Source: Brucella pseudintermedia
GTDB lineage: Bacteria > Pseudomonadota > Alphaproteobacteria > Rhizobiales > Rhizobiaceae
Assembly (NCBI RefSeq): GCF_008932435.1
Contig: NZ_WBWE01000001.1
Location: forward strand, 124,001 to 188,000
DNA length: 64,000 nt
Reading direction: 5' to 3'
The position numbers were made by a program, and so were the translations under genes. Under the pieces are notes generated by a model. The model had not been told where the DNA came from, searched no databases, and worked only from the letters and a program-made list of their open reading frames with translations. Below are positions 60,849 to 64,000 of this stretch, one piece after another; within the stretch, counting starts at the first letter, position 1, and each line of letters begins with the position of its first letter.

Positions 60849-61555
60849 GCCGCCTCCAGATTCTTCTCGATACTCGCCCAGGCCGCGTTTATCGCCGCAA
60901 GACGCCTGTTGGCAATGGTTATGAATTCGAGCGGCAGGCCCTCTGCCACCAGCCGGTCCGGGTGATGCTCCTTGACCAGCGCACGATAACGCTTGCGGGC
61001 CATATCGAAGGAAACGCCGCGCTCCAGCCCCAGAATGGCGTAAGGATCATCCGCGCCGCGCTGGACATGCCGGATGGCGATGCGGTCGAAAGCCACCTCG
61101 TCGTAGCCGAAAATTTCCGCAACGCCCGCAAGAAAGGCCATTTCCTTTTCGTGCACATAGCCGTCGGCAGTAGCGATATGGAAAAGTCCGTCGAGGATGT
61201 CTTCCAGCAAATGGCAGTCGCTCTGTCCCTCGCTGCACAATCCGGCAAGCTGACGCGCATAGGATTCGTAGCCCGCCACATCCTGCTTGGCGAGATCGTA
61301 GAGCCGCGCGACATGCGCCGTCTCTTCCTTCGGCACGGCGAATATGTCCTGAAAGGCACGGATTTCATCCTGGGTGACGATCCCGTCCGCCTTGGCCATC
61401 TTGGCGGAAAGCGCGATCATCGCGATGGAGAATGCCACCCGGCGGCGTGTGTCGGCATCGCCTTCAAAGACGGTGCGCACGGCTTCGATAACGCCAGTGA
61501 TGGCATTCGACGCCACGGACGTGACAAACTCACCGATGCGAACCCAAATCGACAT
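60845..61555 (-). CDS. TerB/DjlA-like DnaJ-domain protein
   Basis: A 236-residue co-chaperone-like protein. An N-terminal amphipathic segment precedes a TerB-like domain (about 37-158: KMAKADGIVTQDEIRAFQDIF, IATADGYVHEKEMAFLAGV). A C-terminal J domain follows (about 170-230) with the HPD motif (198-200) that stimulates DnaK. Unlike E. coli DjlA it has no clear transmembrane anchor. Coupling to an amidase gene is common in Rhizobiales, for unknown reasons. Confidence 0.88.
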   Translation of the reverse strand: MSIWVRIGEFVTSVASNAITGVIEAVRTVFEGDADTRRRVAFSIAMIALSAKMAKADGIVTQDEIRAFQDIFAVPKEETAHVARLYDLAKQDVAGYESYARQLAGLCSEGQSDCHLLEDILDGLFHIATADGYVHEKEMAFLAGVAEIFGYDEVAFDRIAIRHVQRGADDPYAILGLERGVSFDMARKRYRALVKEHHPDRLVAEGLPLEFITIANRRLAAINAAWASIEKNLEAA

Positions 61556-61655
61556 GGGACTTTTCTATAGAATTCCAAATGAACTGAAAACCGCCCGCAC
61601 GAGCGAAAGTTGAAAAAACAAATATTTAGAAAGAACACCGAGCCGCAGGCTCAGA

Positions 61656-62024
61656 TTATTGCTGGGGCTCGCGATCATTGAAGGAACGCTGTGCAACCGC
61701 AGCCGCGGCCTCCCCCGCCGCCTGTGCCTGCTCATCCGTCTGCCCCACCGACTGCGCCGCCGCGACCGCATTTGCGCGCGCCCTTTCGATGGCTGCAGCT
61801 TTTTCTTCCGGAGTTACCACCCCCGCATTCTCGCGAAGCGACTTGACCAGATCGGGGCCTTTTTCCGCGCCTGCGCTTTCCGCTGGTTTGGCCGGCTGCG
61901 ATATGGCGGCAGCGCCCTGTTCGCCGCCATTGGTCGTTGTAGCGGTCTCGTCATTCCCCTTGCCGCAAGCAGCAAGCGCAACGAGAACAATCGCAGAGAT
62001 GAAAAACACGAAGTTACGGTTCAT
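61656..62024 (-). CDS. small putative lipoprotein, unknown
   Basis: From ATG 62024 this gives 122 residues. The N-terminus MNRNFVFFISAIVLVALAACGKG is a lipoprotein signal with lipobox LAAC (Cys20). The mature part is Ala/Gln/Glu-rich and disordered-looking, ending in a helix (QTDEQAQAAGEAAAAVAQRSF). No family is recognised. It probably resides in the envelope. Upstream frame extension to 62180 is rejected because it would bury the signal. Confidence 0.65.
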   Translation of the reverse strand: MNRNFVFFISAIVLVALAACGKGNDETATTTNGGEQGAAAISQPAKPAESAGAEKGPDLVKSLRENAGVVTPEEKAAAIERARANAVAAAQSVGQTDEQAQAAGEAAAAVAQRSFNDREPQQ

Positions 62025-62152
62025 GACAAAAGCCATAACCGAACCGAGCCTGCGTTGAAACACGCAAAACGCAGAATGCCCGTCTTTTCCCACTATGGTT
62101 GCCTTAACATTCATATCAAATCCGAAACCACCGGCAAAAGCCGTCAGGCAAG

Positions 62153-62181
62153 AATGGCGATCCGTAACCCGGATCGCCATT
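62153..62181 (-). terminator. strong hairpin after the small Pro/Thr lipoprotein gene
   Basis: AATGGCGATCCG (62153-62164) pairs perfectly over 12 bp with CGGATCGCCATT (62170-62181), with a 5-base loop. On the minus strand it is followed by TTCTTG, a weak T tract. It lies 64 bases past the lipoprotein stop and fits an intrinsic terminator. Confidence 0.65.
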
Positions 62182-62244
62182 CGGCTGCAAAGCGGTCACG
62201 ACGTCGCGACCTTGGAGCGCATCCCACTCAGATCGAAACGCGCA

Positions 62245-62454
62245 CTAGTTGGAAGGTGCGGTTCCCGTACCCGGCGTCGATGGTGCCGGAGTGGTCGGTG
62301 CGGGTGTGGTCGGGGCTGGCGCCGTGTCGTTGTTCGAAGGCGCTGTCGGCGCGGATGGTGCCGGCGCGTTGGTCGTGTCGTCCTTCTTGTCGTTGCACGC
62401 TGCAAGACCGAGAAGTGATACGGCGGCGACAGAAGCAATCAGAAACTTCTTCAC
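62245..62454 (-). CDS. tiny Pro/Thr/Ala-rich lipoprotein
   Basis: A 69-residue lipoprotein precursor. The signal MKKFLIASVAAVSLLGLAAC ends in a lipobox with Cys20. The mature 49 residues are low-complexity Ala/Pro/Thr/Ser/Asn with imperfect APTTP repeats, as in some cell-surface or wall-spanning linkers. No function is known. An AGGAGAGCC ribosome site precedes the ATG. Repeats in the DNA may vary between strains. Confidence 0.75.
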   Translation of the reverse strand: MKKFLIASVAAVSLLGLAACNDKKDDTTNAPAPSAPTAPSNNDTAPAPTTPAPTTPAPSTPGTGTAPSN

Positions 62455-62804
62455 TTAGGCTCTCCTTCCTAGGTTAGGCTCTTGGCCTGGTTTGGGCATC
62501 AAATGGCAAGTTGCCAAACGCCTCTCTGTTTCTCCGTGCGTGGCCGGTTTTCCGGCCAATCACCTTTGCGGCCTCTCATCGACACAGAAATCCTGTCGAC
62601 CCGGACCTTCACCCGAAAAAACGGCAGCAGCGCGAAAAGGTTCTCTCAAATAGTCTTACCAGACGTAATAAAGCGATAGTATTACAGGGCTGTAGCCCAA
62701 TTCCGCCGGTTCATGGGCCCGCAATTATTTCGTCACGTCCCTGTCATTGGACGATGTTTAACTTTGCATAATCGAAGCCGGATTCGCGCATTGAGGAACT
62801 TTTG
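62455..62804. other. divergent 350-base region before btaA
   Basis: No ORF or RNA gene is evident. The right-hand half contains the Pho-box candidate (62730-62747), a possible -10 TTTAAC (62757-62762), and a small GGGCT/AGCCC stem near 62688-62700. The left part serves the lipoprotein leader. Confidence 0.45.
62730..62747 (+). promoter_or_regulatory. candidate PhoB-binding Pho box before btaA
   Basis: TCGTCAC-GTCC-CTGTCAT matches the Pho-box consensus of two CTGTCAY repeats spaced 11 bases apart at 12 of 14 positions; the second half is perfect. TTTAAC lies 9 bases downstream as a possible -10. It is 57 bases upstream of the btaA ATG. Betaine-lipid synthesis is known to be phosphate-starvation induced in related bacteria, so the placement makes sense. 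Confidence 0.62.
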
Positions 62805-64000
62805 ATGACAGAGCAAGCAACAGGCGGCACAATTCTCAAACGTGCGGTGACACAAAACAACGCCCTTTCACGCGCGGGTTTTTCCGAAAGATTGTTCGCG
62901 TGGCTGTTCAAGGGGCTGGTGTATCCGCAAATCTGGGAGGACCCGGAAGTCGATATGGCGGCGCTTGCCATCGAACCGGGCCACCGCATCGTCACGATTG
63001 CATCGGGCGGCTGCAACGCCCTTTCCTATCTGACCGCCGACCCGGCCCGCATCGAGGCCGTCGATCTCAACCAAGCCCATGTCGCCTTCAACCGGCTGAA
63101 GCTGGCGGCACTGAAGCATCTGCCCGATTATCAGGCTTTTTATCGCTTTTATGGCAAGGCTGACGACAAGACCAATCTGGCCGCCTACAAGCGCTTCATC
63201 CGCCCGCATCTCGACAGCGAAAGCCGCGCTTATTGGGAAAAGCGCAAATGGAACGGCCGCCAGCGCATTTCCATCTTCTGGCGCGATCTTTATCGCCACG
63301 GCTTGCTCGGCGTCTTCATCGGCATGGGTCACCGCGTGGCGCGACTCTACGGGATCGATCCGCGCGACATATTGAAGGCGCGCACGATGGAAGAACAGCG
63401 CAGCTTCTTCGACGCGGCGCTGGCACCGCTTTTTGAAAAACGCATGGTGCGCTGGGCGACAGCCCGCAAATCCTCCCTGTTCGGGCTTGGCATACCGCCA
63501 CAGCAATATGACGCCCTTGCCACCGCTGGAAATGGCGACATGGCGCTTGTCCTGTGCAGCCGCCTTGAAAAACTCGCCTGCGGCTTTCCCCTCGCCGATA
63601 ATTATTTCGCCTGGCAGGCCTTCGGGCGCGGCTATGGCGGCGATGAAGAGACCGGGCCGCTCCCGCCTTATCTGTCACGGGGCAATTTCGAAACGGTGCG
63701 CGCCCGCGCCGATCGCCTGACAGTGCAGAACGCGAGCTATACCGATTTTCTCGCGGCCAAGCCTGCCGCTTCCGTCGACCGTTATATTCTGCTCGATGCG
63801 CAGGACTGGATGAGCGACGGACAACTCAACGCGCTATGGAGCGAGATCACCCGCACGGCGGCGCCCAATGCCCGCGTCATCTTCCGCACCGCTGCCGAAC
63901 CGAGCCTGCTTCCGGGACGGGTGGCGCCAGAGATACTGGATCGCTGGACGTACCAGGCGGACCAATCCCGCGCCTTGCATGACCGCGATCGTTCCTCGAT
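62805..64000 (+). CDS. btaA: BtaA-type (DUF3419) betaine lipid synthase, 3' end outside window
   Basis: At least 398 residues, open to the right edge. DUF3419 proteins (BtaA) transfer the 3-amino-3-carboxypropyl group of S-adenosylmethionine to diacylglycerol, the first step to the phosphorus-free lipid DGTS. Visible marks are QIWEDPEVDMAAL, the SAM pocket IVTIASGGCNALSYL with VDLNQAHVAF, an FYGKADDKTN segment, and LLDAQDWMSD. ATG 62805 has GAGGAAC upstream. The partner btaB would be expected downstream, beyond the window. Confidence 0.85.
   Translation, partial: MTEQATGGTILKRAVTQNNALSRAGFSERLFAWLFKGLVYPQIWEDPEVDMAALAIEPGHRIVTIASGGCNALSYLTADPARIEAVDLNQAHVAFNRLKLAALKHLPDYQAFYRFYGKADDKTNLAAYKRFIRPHLDSESRAYWEKRKWNGRQRISIFWRDLYRHGLLGVFIGMGHRVARLYGIDPRDILKARTMEEQRSFFDAALAPLFEKRMVRWATARKSSLFGLGIPPQQYDALATAGNGDMALVLCSRLEKLACGFPLADNYFAWQAFGRGYGGDEETGPLPPYLSRGNFETVRARADRLTVQNASYTDFLAAKPAASVDRYILLDAQDWMSDGQLNALWSEITRTAAPNARVIFRTAAEPSLLPGRVAPEILDRWTYQADQSRALHDRDRSS

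Overview
This is a chromosomal window from an alphaproteobacterium of the order Hyphomicrobiales (Rhizobiales). It most resembles the Brucella/Ochrobactrum group. The evidence is the gene order of the division/cell-wall cluster, a circularly permuted two-piece tmRNA, an alpha-type SspB, a long-linker FtsZ ending in an LEIPAFLRR-type tail, and protein sequences that read like Brucellaceae orthologues. The species call is inference from memory, without a database search. The window is dense, mostly housekeeping DNA; I see no IS element, prophage, CRISPR array or tRNA gene.

Layout. 1-4.7 kb: tail of an unknown gene, a membrane diguanylate cyclase, miaA, serB with a GNAT acetyltransferase, and a BaiN/HI0933-type flavoprotein. 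4.8-10.3 kb: a minus-strand run thyA-folA-hflK-hflC-DUF2065-degP (nucleotide synthesis, then membrane protein quality control). 10.3-15 kb: a DUF2853 gene, ssrA, a Bcr/CflA efflux pump divergent from a TetR regulator with two operator-like palindromes, sspB, and a set of small genes (DUF4169, ribbon-helix-helix). 15-31.5 kb: a giant AsmA-like protein, an FAD-linked oxidase with a UPF0303 partner, a kinase-like protein with an odd C-terminus, uvrD, creA, a hexapeptide acetyltransferase, a SCO protein, prmA, an aminopeptidase P, azlCD and a DUF2461 gene.

31.5-56.6 kb is a nearly unbroken minus-strand block. Read in transcription order it runs rsmH-ftsL-ftsI-murE-murF-mraY-murD-ftsW-murG-murC-murB-ddl-ftsQ-ftsA-ftsZ-lpxC-bamD-recN-ligA. 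This covers peptidoglycan precursor synthesis, the divisome, the first committed step of lipid A, outer-membrane protein assembly, and DNA repair. Many joints overlap by 1-4 bases or are a few bases apart. No mraZ precedes rsmH. That divergent region instead carries two oppositely composed 8-base tandem arrays, followed by a manganese transporter gene (mntH) with a palindromic operator.

58.5-64 kb: rnpB on the minus strand, a small lytic transglycosylase, an AmpD-like amidase overlapping a TerB/DnaJ protein, two small lipoproteins, and the start of a BtaA-type betaine-lipid synthase (cut by the window end) preceded by a good Pho-box candidate.

The least explained items are the kinase/AMP-ligase-tail protein (21.0-22.1 kb), the 8-base arrays at 56.8-57.0 kb, the Pho box before btaA, and the tandem TetR operators. 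I found no clearly new multi-gene system.
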